A DNA stretch of 64,000 nt from QQWI01 sp964522015 (GCA_964522015.1 CAZFST010000006.1:76096-140095); one strand, 5' to 3'. Positions 52,794-62,198 are shown, counted from the stretch's first letter. Program-made: numbers and translations. Notes: generated from the letters alone by a model not told the origin.

Positions 52794-53264
52794 TTATGGC
52801 AGAACTACTGGCTCAAAATCAAACGGAAAAATCTCAGCACTCTTTTCTACAAAATCCACCTTATAGCCTAATTTTCCCCTATAAAAGAATCCCTTTTGAA
52901 GGTCAATTCTCACGTAGCACATGGCTGGGTCCTTCTCATTATTATGCTCAAAGTACCAAGTTTTGAATGCTTCGATTAATTTTGCTCTTACTTCTGAATT
53001 CTCATGTTTCAAGGGATGACCAATATTATAGGCAGCTCCGGAAAAACTATGTAATTTACTGCACAAAGCCACATTCTTATTGCCTTCTATCTCTTTAACT
53101 TTTCTGGATTTTGAATAGGTCACCACGTAAAACGACCCATCATCATAGAACGTATCGACAATTCTGACTGAGGGCACATTGTCATTTGCGGTCGCCAGAG
53201 AAAACTGACTGTCCTTAGCAAATAATGCAGCCAATGCGCTCAATGCCCTTTGGAACTCACTCAT
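52794..53264 (-). CDS. Pyridoxamine-5'-phosphate-oxidase-fold flavoprotein
   Basis: 156 residues, split-barrel FMN-binding fold with ALATANDNVPSVRIVD and YVVTYSKSRKVKEIEGNKNV, C-terminal KGFFYRGKLGYKVDF. Similar proteins are general-stress FMN reductases or heme-degrading relatives. Function unknown. Confidence 0.8.
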   Translation of the reverse strand: MSEFQRALSALAALFAKDSQFSLATANDNVPSVRIVDTFYDDGSFYVVTYSKSRKVKEIEGNKNVALCSKLHSFSGAAYNIGHPLKHENSEVRAKLIEAFKTWYFEHNNEKDPAMCYVRIDLQKGFFYRGKLGYKVDFVEKSAEIFPFDFEPVVLP

Positions 53265-53561
53265 TTTGAGCCTCTACTTTCTTTTCTAAGATTCGCAACA
53301 AAAATTCTAAAGCCAATTACTTTACACAAATTATTCGAAATCCAATCGCCCTATTGTGCTTAATCTTTAAAATTGACTTCCAAATTGATTATATCATCCA
53401 AATGGCGGGTTAAGTGGGGAAATTTCCCGAAAATATTTTTTTCACCTTTGGTTTTGTTTATTTGATCATGGTTGTCTGTGGTGTCACCATAAATCCAAGT
53501 TAGCCTGGTTTCAGTCAGAAAGGGTTGCGGGCTAGAATGAAAGTAGGAGCGGGGGCGATGG

Positions 53562-53677
53562 GGAACAAGAGTAGACCCCTTGATAAAAAAACAGTCCACT
53601 TGAAAAAAAACAGGTTCATTGATAAAAAAACAGGCTCATCAAAAAAAGCAGACCCCTTGAAAAAAGTGGTCTACTTT
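53562..53677. repeat. Degenerate tandem repeat ending in a terminator
   Basis: Four or five units of about 20 bases such as TTGATAAAAAAACAGNYYA, A-rich, ending with the hairpin AAAGCAGACC (53646-) and GGTCTACTTT (-53677). On the minus strand this hairpin with its following T-run terminates the MerR gene that ends at 53694. The 53285-53561 part of the gap holds nothing I can identify. Confidence 0.65.
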
Positions 53678-53693
53678 TTGATGTCATTTTTGT

Positions 53694-54395
53694 CTATTCA
53701 AGCCTCAGCAAAACAGACTTTAGCCCTGTTATGATCTGATCAACATGTCTCTCGCTGCTCTGGCCGACCACTGCTTCCCGCAATATTTCTTTTCCATGCT
53801 CAAGCAATCTAAACTCAGTGGCTTCAATCTCTGTGACATCCCGCAAGCGAATGGGCTCAATTTTCAAATCGTAATCATTTTCAAGGCTTTGTCTTAGAGC
53901 TTTAATCGCTGGCAATAACTTATCACAGCAAATACCAACCAAGCCTACGCCGATTTCTATAACCAACCACTCCTTAGTTTCTTCCATAACAGCCATCCTT
54001 TCAGTCCCTCTAAGATCATACATATGCTCTTCTAAGAAAGCCAATAAATTGTGTGAAGATGCATCTTCAGAACCAAAAGAGTCCATAAGGGCACGTATTG
54101 CCCATTGCTTCTCTTTTAGCCTGTGTAGCTGCGTTTCAATAAGTGACATTTCATTTCTTAGAAGCGCATTCAAGTTTCCCACAGACTCTGCAGATAATAG
54201 CTGTTCTATTTGCTTTATCGGCAAATCAAGGGTCCTTAAAATCACGACTAATTCAATGCGCTTCAAGGCGTCAGCCCCATAGCATCGAATATTGTTACTG
54301 TTGCGTTTACTGGTTATCAGCTTTGCTTCTTCGTAATAGCGAAGTGCACGCACAGTAATGTCGTATTTTTTTGCTGCTTCTGAAATCGTCAACAT
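53694..54395 (-). CDS. MerR-family regulator with FlhA-like C-terminal half
   Basis: 233 residues. N-terminal MerR winged helix (SEAAKKYDITVRALRYYEEA), coiled-coil dimer helix (about 75-115), then a segment (about 143-215) that reads like the core of the flagellar export protein FlhA: IEIGVGLVG, KLLPAIKALRQSLE and PIRLRD followed by EATEFRLLEHGKEI. Compare FlhA E-GYGL, LL-I-IR-QIA, VRLRD and Y-IKI-G-E-A. The effector domain may have been taken from a cytoplasmic FlhA ancestor. Ligand unknown. Confidence 0.8.
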   Translation of the reverse strand: MLTISEAAKKYDITVRALRYYEEAKLITSKRNSNNIRCYGADALKRIELVVILRTLDLPIKQIEQLLSAESVGNLNALLRNEMSLIETQLHRLKEKQWAIRALMDSFGSEDASSHNLLAFLEEHMYDLRGTERMAVMEETKEWLVIEIGVGLVGICCDKLLPAIKALRQSLENDYDLKIEPIRLRDVTEIEATEFRLLEHGKEILREAVVGQSSERHVDQIITGLKSVLLRLE

Positions 54396-54419
54396 ATTGA
54401 TACCTCCCGAGGTAACTTC

Positions 54420-54450
54420 AGTTTAGCAGATGACGTAAGGGTAGCGTCAA
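54420..54450 (-). promoter_or_regulatory. MerR-type promoter with 19-bp spacer
   Basis: On the minus strand TTGACG (54450-54445), 19-bp spacer, TAAACT (54425-54420). The spacer region has the dyad GACG-TAAGGGTA-GCGTC. The -35 overlaps the stop of the upstream hydrolase gene. This supports autoregulation of the MerR gene. Confidence 0.7.
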
Positions 54451-55091
54451 TACTTGATTTGCTTTTCTATATACTTGCGACACAAGTCAGTTGCTTCTCT
54501 CAAAATGGTTATACTTTGATCGACATTGTCATTTACTTCAAGGGAATGGACGGCGTCGGCAAACTGGTGTACCTCGACATTCTTATAGGCCATTAATGTT
54601 TCTATGTCATCATTGCAAATTAAATGATCATTGCTACCGGTTAACACTAGACAGTTCTTTTGGCTTATCCTATCGATGAATTTTGTAATAGGCGTATAAA
54701 AAACGTGATTTATCATTGAGTTGAAATAGTGATCGTCAATGTCTAAAGCGATTGAATTGCCATAACTTTTGCTGATGAAAAACACTTTTTTATAAGAGAA
54801 AGGACTCACTTGGCTGATTGCATGATAGCACTCTTGAAGCTGCATCTTGTATGCCTCTTCGTCACTGGACCCAGCGTTTCGATCCCATGCGCCATAGTGC
54901 AGGCTGAGAACATCACATCCCAATAGTAATGTTGTTTTCCGCGCGTAGTGTAGAGTAGGGATGTCGGTAGAATTATCGCCGCCTGGAAAGAGAACCACTA
55001 AAGTCATTGAATCTGGGTTATGCTTTAAAAACTGTGCATAATTTTCTCTGGAATCGCTTTGTTTGGTTTTTATAAAGAGTCTTTCAATCAT
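54447..55091 (-). CDS. Alpha/beta-hydrolase-like protein
   Basis: 214 residues. Nucleophile elbow ISKSYGNSIA, an Asp in LTGSNDHL and His in ADAVHSLE give the catalytic triad in usual order; FPGGDNS would form the oxyanion region. Reads as a small serine hydrolase or esterase. No signal peptide. Its 3' end carries the MerR promoter. Confidence 0.7.
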   Translation of the reverse strand: MIERLFIKTKQSDSRENYAQFLKHNPDSMTLVVLFPGGDNSTDIPTLHYARKTTLLLGCDVLSLHYGAWDRNAGSSDEEAYKMQLQECYHAISQVSPFSYKKVFFISKSYGNSIALDIDDHYFNSMINHVFYTPITKFIDRISQKNCLVLTGSNDHLICNDDIETLMAYKNVEVHQFADAVHSLEVNDNVDQSITILREATDLCRKYIEKQIKY

Positions 55092-55331
55092 TCTTTTCCT
55101 CCCAATATCTATTATTGCCCTGGTATTTTCATTTACAAACTCATTCTTTTATTTTAGTGGGATTAAGCACCTTTTGCACGGCCTCAGGTACAAGAGTCAT
55201 CTCAAAAGAAACTTGCTTCTAAAGTCAACAGGCATATGATGCAGTTCATTGACACACATTTTATTGATAAAAAAAGTACAACATAAGAAACATTGCCACT
55301 TGCTACTTAAAAATATATGACCGTTTCCAAC

Positions 55332-56018
55332 TCAACATACTATTTGTTTCGCCAGTATCTCTTTAATCTCATGTAGACTATCTATCGCATACTGGGGTTT
55401 TGCTAGATGATCTTCCCATGCCATAAAGCCGCTTAACCAAATAGCGTTAAGACCTGCATCGAGGGCTCCTTGAACATCATTAATGGGATGATCACCAACA
55501 TACCAGCTGCTGTTTGAGCTTACAGTTAGTATCTCAAGTGCGAGCTCAAATATTCTTTTATCGGGTTTCATAATTTGTACTTCTTCCGATACAAGAATAG
55601 CATCAAAATAGGTTCTTATCTTAGCTTGGTCAATCTTTGAGTTCTGGGAATGGACAGATCCGTTAGTGATGAGACCCAGCTTGATATCGTTGTACTTTAG
55701 GTATTCTAAGACTTCTAGGGCACCGTCCATAAGGGCTGTACATTTGAAAAATTCAGAGAACCAGTGGTCCAGTAAGATTTCAATCGATATATCTGAATGC
55801 TTCATTTCGTAATTTTGAAGAATCTCTTCAAAGAGTTCGTGTCTTTTGCGGTAACCATCTCGGTCTGCAAGTCGGATGTGTTCCATTATAGTATCTTTAT
55901 GTAACTCACTTTGGTGTACGATGAATTCTTCAATCAATAGCTCTGTGTATTTTGAGAAAGCAAGTTTCCTGTTGATTAATGTATTATCGAGGTCAAATAT
56001 GACAGCTTCTAATATCAA
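55332..56018 (-). CDS. HAD-family phosphohydrolase
   Basis: 228 residues, all HAD motifs: FDLDNTL, LITNGS, MKPDKRIF and VGDHPINDV, with a helical C1 cap. YjjG/phosphoglycolate-phosphatase-like. A small-molecule phosphatase of unknown substrate. The 240 bases after the preceding hydrolase gene (55092-55331) are AT-rich with no gene seen. Confidence 0.9.
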   Translation of the reverse strand: MILEAVIFDLDNTLINRKLAFSKYTELLIEEFIVHQSELHKDTIMEHIRLADRDGYRKRHELFEEILQNYEMKHSDISIEILLDHWFSEFFKCTALMDGALEVLEYLKYNDIKLGLITNGSVHSQNSKIDQAKIRTYFDAILVSEEVQIMKPDKRIFELALEILTVSSNSSWYVGDHPINDVQGALDAGLNAIWLSGFMAWEDHLAKPQYAIDSLHEIKEILAKQIVC

Positions 56019-56062
56019 TGATCTTGTCCTTTCTTAAAGTACAAAAAAACTTTTGGATGGTA

Positions 56063-56587
56063 TTATCTAGCGGTGTGATGATTCTCCAACTTGTAATTCA
56101 GACCATCTACAGACTTTCCGTTTATCATTAAAGAACTTTTAAATTCACTGGTCTGTAGAAATTCGTTTTTTTCCAATACCCGTCGAGAGGCATAATTTTC
56201 TTTGGCGGTTCCTGCTGTAATCTCTTTTATCTTGTATTCTTCAATAAACATCTTCAATAATTGATTGACTGCTTGACTAGCACAACCAAGACCTTGATAT
56301 TCTAAACTAATTCGATAGCCTATATCAGCTGAGTCTTGATTGACAGTTGAGTTAATTCTGCCTACTAATGCTTTCCCTTCACTGCGAATGAGGAACATAA
56401 GGAACTCATCACGATCCTGCTCCGCTAACAGTTCAGTCATGATGCCCTTAAATGATTCAAAATGCTGATATTCCATAGGTCTTGCTGGTAACATTGTTTC
56501 AAAGTATTCTTTGTTTTCTTTCTCGAAGTCAAATATCTCTCTTAAAATTGCTTCGCTATCTGTTACAGTTTCTAAGTGTATTTTCAT
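56063..56587 (-). CDS. GNAT-family acetyltransferase (RimJ/RimL-like)
   Basis: 174 residues. Acetyl-CoA motif RISLEYQGLGCASQAVNQ and the KENYASRRVLEKNEF end are typical of the RimJ/RimL/SpeG-like group acting on N-terminal or side-chain amines. The ATG at 56587 is six bases after AGAGG; 56590 is adjacent. Confidence 0.85.
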   Translation of the reverse strand: MKIHLETVTDSEAILREIFDFEKENKEYFETMLPARPMEYQHFESFKGIMTELLAEQDRDEFLMFLIRSEGKALVGRINSTVNQDSADIGYRISLEYQGLGCASQAVNQLLKMFIEEYKIKEITAGTAKENYASRRVLEKNEFLQTSEFKSSLMINGKSVDGLNYKLENHHTAR

Positions 56588-56650
56588 CATGATCCTCTTT
56601 TTCTTCAAAATCAGATAAGGTTTTGTGGCTATGAATTGATCCTTAATTGG

Positions 56651-57208
56651 TTAGTCAAAACGGTTCTTAACTTCTTCCATTATTCTATCAACAATCGTTT
56701 CAAGGGCATCGGAACCATCAACGGTTAAGTCGGAACTAGGTTTAGTTGTTCTTAGTGCTTCCAAATAGGCAAATCTACCTCTATGTAGATAATTTTGGAC
56801 ATCATTTTGAATATCCGCTACTGAGACATCTTTAAAATCTCTCATGATACGTCTAGCAAGAGCAATGTCAAGTGGCGTGTCTATGAATATTGCAAAATCA
56901 ATGAATTTGTTCATTTCTTGATGTGAATAAGCAAATGGGTAATCTAATAAGATGAAGTCTAGCGGTGACTCCTGTTCGGATACTAACAATTGCAGATCAT
57001 TTACTAGTGGCGTCAGATTCCATATATTATGATCTGCGCCGTTCTCCACCCATTCACAAATACTTTCTGGACCCTCGAAGTCGTAGTCATCAAAATACAG
57101 GGCTTTAGAATGACATAACTTTTCGGTTAAAAGCTTGGTAGTTGCAGTTTTACCACCGCCGGATACAGCTGCAATTGCTATTACATACGTCTTTTTTGTT
57201 GTATACAT
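56651..57208 (-). CDS. P-loop kinase (uridine-kinase-like)
   Basis: 185 residues. Walker A AVSGGGKTATTK, LLDYPFAYSH as Walker B-like segment, ARRIMRDFKDV lid arginines. Similar to uridine kinase and adenylylsulfate-kinase-like small-molecule kinases. Substrate unknown. Confidence 0.82.
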   Translation of the reverse strand: MYTTKKTYVIAIAAVSGGGKTATTKLLTEKLCHSKALYFDDYDFEGPESICEWVENGADHNIWNLTPLVNDLQLLVSEQESPLDFILLDYPFAYSHQEMNKFIDFAIFIDTPLDIALARRIMRDFKDVSVADIQNDVQNYLHRGRFAYLEALRTTKPSSDLTVDGSDALETIVDRIMEEVKNRFD

Positions 57209-57259
57209 CGTGCCGTCCTTAGAAAATCGTATTTTTAATTTTTGTACACTCTGTGTGGG

Positions 57260-57739
57260 TTATAGAAGCATTTCCATTCTTCGTGTTTTTGTCTTGAACC
57301 CCAACTTTTGATAAAAATCAAGTCCCTGTTGATTGAACTCCCACACACCCAGTTCAAAACTGGTTGCGCCCAGCGATTTTGCAAATGTGATACTCTCGGC
57401 AATTAGGGCTTCTCCGATATTGAGGCGCTGATACGCTTCTAGTACACCTATTGAGTGTAAGTATAGATATTTGCATGCTTGCTGACCTGGAAACTGGGGT
57501 TTTACAGTCATAAGCTTACTGATGAGTTGCCCAACGATTTTACCTTCTGTGGTCTCGGCAACGAAGATGCCATAATCATCATTCTCGAAAATATTGGTGC
57601 CATAGATTTCTTCTATTGTCACTCTCACTTCGGTATGTTGATCGGGTCTTGCTTGTGCATGAAACTTTTGGACCTCCCAACAGATCACATCAATGGCATG
57701 CCGATGGCTATCATTAGCTTTTATGATTTTAAAATTCAC
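57260..57739 (-). CDS. GNAT-family acetyltransferase
   Basis: 159 residues with the acetyl-CoA motif VLEAYQRLNIGEALI and C-terminal NQQGLDFYQKLGF. Q/R-x-x-G-x-A slightly weakened (RLNIGEA). Substrate unknown. Confidence 0.85.
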   Translation of the reverse strand: MNFKIIKANDSHRHAIDVICWEVQKFHAQARPDQHTEVRVTIEEIYGTNIFENDDYGIFVAETTEGKIVGQLISKLMTVKPQFPGQQACKYLYLHSIGVLEAYQRLNIGEALIAESITFAKSLGATSFELGVWEFNQQGLDFYQKLGFKTKTRRMEMLL

Positions 57740-57784
57740 TAAGGATCCCCCTTACTTTGTCGATTCCAATAAACCCCAGTGGGT

Positions 57785-58402
57785 TTACTTTCTCAATATG
57801 TAGTCAATGAATCCTTGTCTGATTTGATTGCCTTCATAAATTCTTTGTATGACACGCTCTTCTTTAATCAAAGTGGTCATTTCAGTAAAGTATTTATCTG
57901 CCTCATTATGATTGAAATAAGAATGTATCACAGGTTCATCATCCATTTGTTCATATTGATGATCACCTAAATCCGGTCCTTGTCCGCATCTAAAATCGTC
58001 TACTGAAAGAAAATTCACAAACATCAATCCGCCTGGCTTCAGCACTCGCTTGAGTTCAGATATAGACTTTTCAATATCCTTTTTTCTCATATGAAATATA
58101 GAATTATAGGAATAGACAAAGTCGAAGTGATTATCCTCTAACTTGAGATCAGTCATATCGCCGATTTGTATATTCAAATTCAGGCCATTTGCACTCTCGA
58201 ATTTTCTTGCTGATTCGAGGGCTTTTAAATCTATTTCTATGCCATGAGTGTTAAAGCCATAAGTTATGAAAAGAGCCAAGGGGGGCATATTCCCACCCGC
58301 TCCGCAATCCAAAATATTTCTTGAACTTGAAGGGCCATTCTCTAAACATAAATCAAGAAATCTGTACAGCGGTATTTGTTTGAATATCATTTCTTTTCCC
58401 AT
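57785..58402 (-). CDS. SAM-dependent class-I methyltransferase
   Basis: 205 residues. SAM-binding motif ILDCGAGGNMPPLALF, acidic loop HGIEIDLKAL, motif II DNHFDFVYSYNSIFHM and LKPGGLMFVNFL. GGAGAGG precedes the ATG at 58402; a longer frame would overlap the next gene. Substrate unknown. Confidence 0.9.
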   Translation of the reverse strand: MGKEMIFKQIPLYRFLDLCLENGPSSSRNILDCGAGGNMPPLALFITYGFNTHGIEIDLKALESARKFESANGLNLNIQIGDMTDLKLEDNHFDFVYSYNSIFHMRKKDIEKSISELKRVLKPGGLMFVNFLSVDDFRCGQGPDLGDHQYEQMDDEPVIHSYFNHNEADKYFTEMTTLIKEERVIQRIYEGNQIRQGFIDYILRK

Positions 58403-58443
58403 GTTAACCTCTCCATTTCTTAGTGCGTTACCGACTGAATCCA

Positions 58444-58914
58444 TTATTGCAAATTTAGTGTCATTTCACCTTGTACATCTTGAAAACCACGGCTGAGATA
58501 AAGAGTTTTTCCCATTTCAGTTGCATTGAGTGAAATCGTCTTGTACCCCATACTTTCAGCCTCATTTATGGCTTTTTCCAGTAGAAACGATGCGATGCCC
58601 TGCTTTCTATATTCTTTTATGGTGTAGATATTCATGATATAAGCTATTTTACCAGTCGGAATTTTAAAAGAAGGTGGACGATTATAAAAAACAAGGCCAC
58701 TTGTTCCAATAATTCTTTCTTTGTCTATGGCCAACCATGCAATGAAACGATTGTTTTCAATATTTTCTCTGAAATAGTCCAAATTCGCTTGTACTAGAGC
58801 CTCATGCTTATTCTCACTATTATCATTTTTTGAGCTATTTACTTCTCTCATAAACTCGATTCTTAACCTTACCAATTCCGCTATATCTTCTAAACCAGCT
58901 TTTCTAAAGTACAT
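58444..58914 (-). CDS. GNAT-family acetyltransferase
   Basis: 156 residues, acetyl-CoA motif IKEYRKQGIASFLL, middle NIYTI strand and C-terminal LNATEMGKTLYLSRGF. Precedes the methyltransferase with about 40 bases between, so they may be co-transcribed. Confidence 0.87.
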   Translation of the reverse strand: MYFRKAGLEDIAELVRLRIEFMREVNSSKNDNSENKHEALVQANLDYFRENIENNRFIAWLAIDKERIIGTSGLVFYNRPPSFKIPTGKIAYIMNIYTIKEYRKQGIASFLLEKAINEAESMGYKTISLNATEMGKTLYLSRGFQDVQGEMTLNLQ

Positions 58915-59001
58915 CGATTCTGCCTCCTCTTATAAGATGAGCTCTATACCTCGCTGAACACCTCGACATCCCTAAAAATAAACCAATGGCATCATACGAT
59001 T

Positions 59002-59514
59002 TTAAATCATAGGGTGCTTGGTGTGTTTTCTGATTTTCATGGCATCTATGATTAGTTTCTTATTATTATAATTTGTCTTGATACGGGATTGAATCTCTCT
59101 TTCTATTACGTGAAACCCTGTGTTTATCAATTGTGGCAAATGCTCTTTGATGTATTCTTTAAGACATTCTTTTTCTGATTGCGTGGGTATTGTCACTGCC
59201 GATGGTATTGGTAAAGGGGCATTTACTTCACTCAGTGTTTCGGGTGTATGTAGTCCAAATTCCATAAAGTTTCTTGTCTGTTTGCGCATCTCTTCAAGGG
59301 TCAACACATACTGGCCGTTCACATCTAATGCCAATCTTTGAAATTGTACAAAGACTAATTTATGCGGTTTTCGATTGAGGGTTTCGTAGTGCAGTACCAC
59401 TTCTAAGACATCTTGATTGGCAAGTTCGGGTATGGCCTTGTATGTATCATTGGGTGTAGGAATTTTATAGACTTGCTCTTCTTTTGATATGAATAAAAAT
59501 TTTGTTCCACTCAT
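59002..59514 (-). CDS. Unrecognised cytoplasmic protein
   Basis: 170 residues, no membrane segment or known motif. Mixed alpha/beta composition, basic C-terminus (RIKTNYNNKKLIIDAMKIRK). It follows the membrane gene at 59530 by 15 bases and likely shares its operon. Confidence 0.55.
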   Translation of the reverse strand: MSGTKFLFISKEEQVYKIPTPNDTYKAIPELANQDVLEVVLHYETLNRKPHKLVFVQFQRLALDVNGQYVLTLEEMRKQTRNFMEFGLHTPETLSEVNAPLPIPSAVTIPTQSEKECLKEYIKEHLPQLINTGFHVIEREIQSRIKTNYNNKKLIIDAMKIRKHTKHPMI

Positions 59515-59529
59515 AAAACCCCCTGTGAA

Positions 59530-60492
59530 TTAAATCGTTGACTTGATACCACCTTCTGGTGGGGTATGAAAACCGTCACTTTCAGCATTTGTGCCTTTAA
59601 TGGCCAATATGCTTACCATAATAGCCACAAAACCCAGCGCTAAAAGTAGCCAGTCAATTAAAAATATGTGTGAGATGGCATACGAGAATGATGTGAAGGA
59701 ATACGACCACATATGGAATACCCAAAATGTTAATGATGCACTAAAAGAGCATAAAGTAATGTGCATAAAACCCCTGGAATTCTTGCGTTTATCTGTCTGA
59801 TCTATAAAATTATTTTTAGATAGCGTCAAATATATACGCATGACAACGGCAAGTATTATTGTCACTGCTCCCAAATAGGTTAATAAGCCCAATACATAAG
59901 GCAAGATGGCGTTTCCAGGGAACAAGTCACTTTTATAATAGTAGAATGAGTTTTGCATATCGTAGATTAAACCATGCATAATTTGTGCAATGGCAAGACC
60001 GGTCATGATTCCAAGCAGTTGAAATTTATGTGTCGCTTGTGTAGCCATTTCAGTTTTACGGATAATTAGATTGGCGAGGATTATGCAAATAAAGGTGAGT
60101 ACAATAGAGGAAAGCCAGGTAGTCATAAAGGGTACTATTTGTTGCACTGAGAGTGAATTACTGACTTTGAAGAACGAAAGAAAAATAGTTAAGAAAGAAA
60201 GCAATATGGTGGTTAGACAATATGCAGGGAAAATGATACAGCTGGCATATGCGAGTACAGGCAGATCGGCCTTTTTTATAAGACTAGATTCGGGATTAAT
60301 CAAAATATGTAAACCAAACGTGACTATTGCCAATGCAATTAAACTAGGAACAATGCTATTACCTACATCCCACGAAAACACAATAGCTATAGTTAAAAAC
60401 ATCTTCAATGAGTGAACCATTAATTTTGACAAAATCAATGAAAAAATAATCAATAGAAAACGACTTAAGCTTCTCCTAACTGGATACATCAT
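59530..60492 (-). CDS. Multi-helix membrane protein
   Basis: About 320 residues with roughly eight hydrophobic helices and a soluble C-terminal tail (TNAESDGFHTPPEGG). Not recognised. GAGAGG is eight bases before the ATG at 60492. Upstream (60493-60833) is a divergent intergenic region with palindromes, including a TACAnnTGTA site. Confidence 0.65.
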   Translation of the reverse strand: MMYPVRRSLSRFLLIIFSLILSKLMVHSLKMFLTIAIVFSWDVGNSIVPSLIALAIVTFGLHILINPESSLIKKADLPVLAYASCIIFPAYCLTTILLSFLTIFLSFFKVSNSLSVQQIVPFMTTWLSSIVLTFICIILANLIIRKTEMATQATHKFQLLGIMTGLAIAQIMHGLIYDMQNSFYYYKSDLFPGNAILPYVLGLLTYLGAVTIILAVVMRIYLTLSKNNFIDQTDKRKNSRGFMHITLCSFSASLTFWVFHMWSYSFTSFSYAISHIFLIDWLLLALGFVAIMVSILAIKGTNAESDGFHTPPEGGIKSTI

Positions 60493-60693
60493 AATCAACA
60501 CCTCTCAATGCTATATGTTAAGGACTTTTCTCCTAAATACCATCGCAATTTGATCATCTTATCAGGTACAATCTTGACATAAAATAGAAAGTAAATCTAG
60601 TGATTTTAAAGCATTAAGGTAAATTTAAGGTTGATTGTAAATACAATCTAGGTTTAAGATAAAGATTAGCCACTTTTTTTATTGTATTTTATG

Positions 60694-60707
60694 TTTACAT
60701 ATGTAAA
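60694..60707. promoter_or_regulatory. BlaI/CopY-type operator candidate
   Basis: TTTACATATGTAAA is a perfect 14-bp palindrome containing TACAnnTGTA, the core bound by BlaI/MecI/CopY repressors. A second palindrome, GATTGTAAATACAATC, lies at 60633-60648. Both are between divergent genes for membrane proteins. No BlaI-type repressor gene is in the window. Confidence 0.45.
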
Positions 60708-60833
60708 TGAAAACTGGTACCCACCATCAAATCCAATAACGACATTTTCATTCAAAATACCCTTTAATTCTCTCGTGTATGGTATGATTATCATATTATA
60801 CAGTTGTGTGATAATTCTAGGGGGGTTAAAACG

Positions 60834-61499
60834 ATGGATGAACATTTTAAACCAAAAACAAATCATCTCAAGTATTTAAGTCTTCTAACAAAGCCAGTGC
60901 AACTAATGCAATTAATTAAGAAAGAATCCTCAACAGAGACATTTACATTGGTTTTTCTTTGGACAGGTATCCTATTAGCATTGATTAACGTTTTTTTGCC
61001 AACCCATCTTTATCAGAGTATCAACCATATTGATGAGACCTTGATTGTTAGCTTAGCAACGATGACAAATGCTCCATATGAGTTAGCTGAAAAATTCTTG
61101 GATGCAAAAGTAATCCGGTTTTTTTCTGTACTGATAGAATTTGTTTTCAAGCAACTGTTCTCTGCAATTTTGCCAATTATAATCCTATGGCTAGCAATGT
61201 GGTTTGCAACTAAAAAAAGAAAGTATTCAGCAGATATTGGGGAAGTCGCAAATGTGTATTTGATAGCTCTAGTACCCTTATGGCTGCTGAATCTGGCAAC
61301 ATTAGTGGTTCAAATTTTCACGGGTAACGCAATGCTATTTCTTGAGGGCTCATTAATTGATAATCTATGGACAATTGCAAATCCATTCTACCTAACCTAC
61401 CTATTTTTGATAGGCGTAGGCATATACAATGCTTTTGAGATTAATAAGAAATTTGCAATACTCATACCGGCAGTTATGTTCTTTTTGAATCTTTTCTAA
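60834..61499 (+). CDS. YIP1-like membrane protein
   Basis: 221 residues with about five membrane helices and the architecture of YIP1-family proteins (SLLTKPVQLMQLIKKESS opening, ANVYLIALVPLWLL). Function unknown; relatives sit in the cytoplasmic membrane. GGGGGG lies before the ATG at 60834. A strong terminator follows. Confidence 0.7.
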   Translation: MDEHFKPKTNHLKYLSLLTKPVQLMQLIKKESSTETFTLVFLWTGILLALINVFLPTHLYQSINHIDETLIVSLATMTNAPYELAEKFLDAKVIRFFSVLIEFVFKQLFSAILPIIILWLAMWFATKKRKYSADIGEVANVYLIALVPLWLLNLATLVVQIFTGNAMLFLEGSLIDNLWTIANPFYLTYLFLIGVGIYNAFEINKKFAILIPAVMFFLNLF

Positions 61500-61514
61500 G
61501 TTAGCGAAATGAGA

Positions 61515-61579
61515 CAGGGGTAGTTGCACTACGAATCGACAATAACTTCGATTCATGGTACACCTACCCCTGATTTTTT
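61515..61579 (+). terminator. Strong hairpin terminator after the YIP1-like gene
   Basis: CAGGGGTAG... (61515-61539) pairs with ...CTACCCCTG (61548-61572), 25-base arms with four mismatches, loop CAATAACT, then ATTTTTTTT. The loop resembles that of the 28930 terminator when read on the other strand (AGTTATTG). Confidence 0.85.
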
Positions 61580-61607
61580 TTGCTTTTTCTTTTGTTGATG
61601 GATAACT

Positions 61608-62198
61608 TTAACCTTGTCTACCCTCAATGGCAGCAATTAGAAGTCCTGCAGCCATGCCGATCCGTTTGTCAATGGTATGATTTGTGTCCATTGAAAAATC
61701 AACTGTGAGGCGATAGACAAAGGGATTGAAGTTTTGTTTTAGCAACATTACCTTTTTACCATCAGAAATCACGTCAAAGTTTTGCGGAATTAGACCTGTC
61801 AAGATTCGTCTTAGGAGGGCCATACCCATGCTGTCTTCAGTAATCAGCCCAATCTGCTCATCATTGGCATCAAGAATAGTCCATTCATCTCTAAGCATTG
61901 ACTTCATGCCCTTTCGTTGGAGAGCCCCAATTTTCATACCGGATTTTGTATCCACAACATCGTAAAAAGCAGAGAAGTCAATTGCCGTTCTTGCCGCAAT
62001 GGTAAGGACTTCTTCTTGCATATCCTCACCTGTGTAGAGCCTAATATCTTCCTTGAACTTAAAGGCCTTTTGTTTGCAGTACAACTGAAGTTCTTCCTTG
62101 TCATTGTAGATATGAAACTGTGCCCCGGCAATTGTGAGTACTTTACGTCTAATCACGTAAGTTTGTTGATTAAATCTAGAATCGTTCATGTTATCCAC
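61608..62198 (-). CDS. LURP-one-related (DUF567) protein
   Basis: 196 residues of the LOR/Tubby-like beta-barrel type: YVIRRKVLTIAGAQFHIYN, KEDIRLYTGEDMQEEVLTI, WTILDANDEQIGLI. Relatives bind membranes or phosphoinositide-like ligands; a scramblase-type role is possible. GTG at 62198 is seven bases from GAGGAG; the ATG at 62204 is too close. Confidence 0.72.
   Translation of the reverse strand: MDNMNDSRFNQQTYVIRRKVLTIAGAQFHIYNDKEELQLYCKQKAFKFKEDIRLYTGEDMQEEVLTIAARTAIDFSAFYDVVDTKSGMKIGALQRKGMKSMLRDEWTILDANDEQIGLITEDSMGMALLRRILTGLIPQNFDVISDGKKVMLLKQNFNPFVYRLTVDFSMDTNHTIDKRIGMAAGLLIAAIEGRQG

Noticed and set aside
53360..53599. Open frame of 79 codons on the minus strand
   Set aside because: It starts in an A/T-rich repeat, has no ribosome binding site and its composition looks random.
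50419..58914. Integron cassette array
   Set aside because: No integrase, and I found no pairs of attC-type core sites between the genes.
60666..60879. Two short opposing frames before the YIP1-like gene
   Set aside because: They are mirror images over an AT-rich palindromic control region without ribosome sites.
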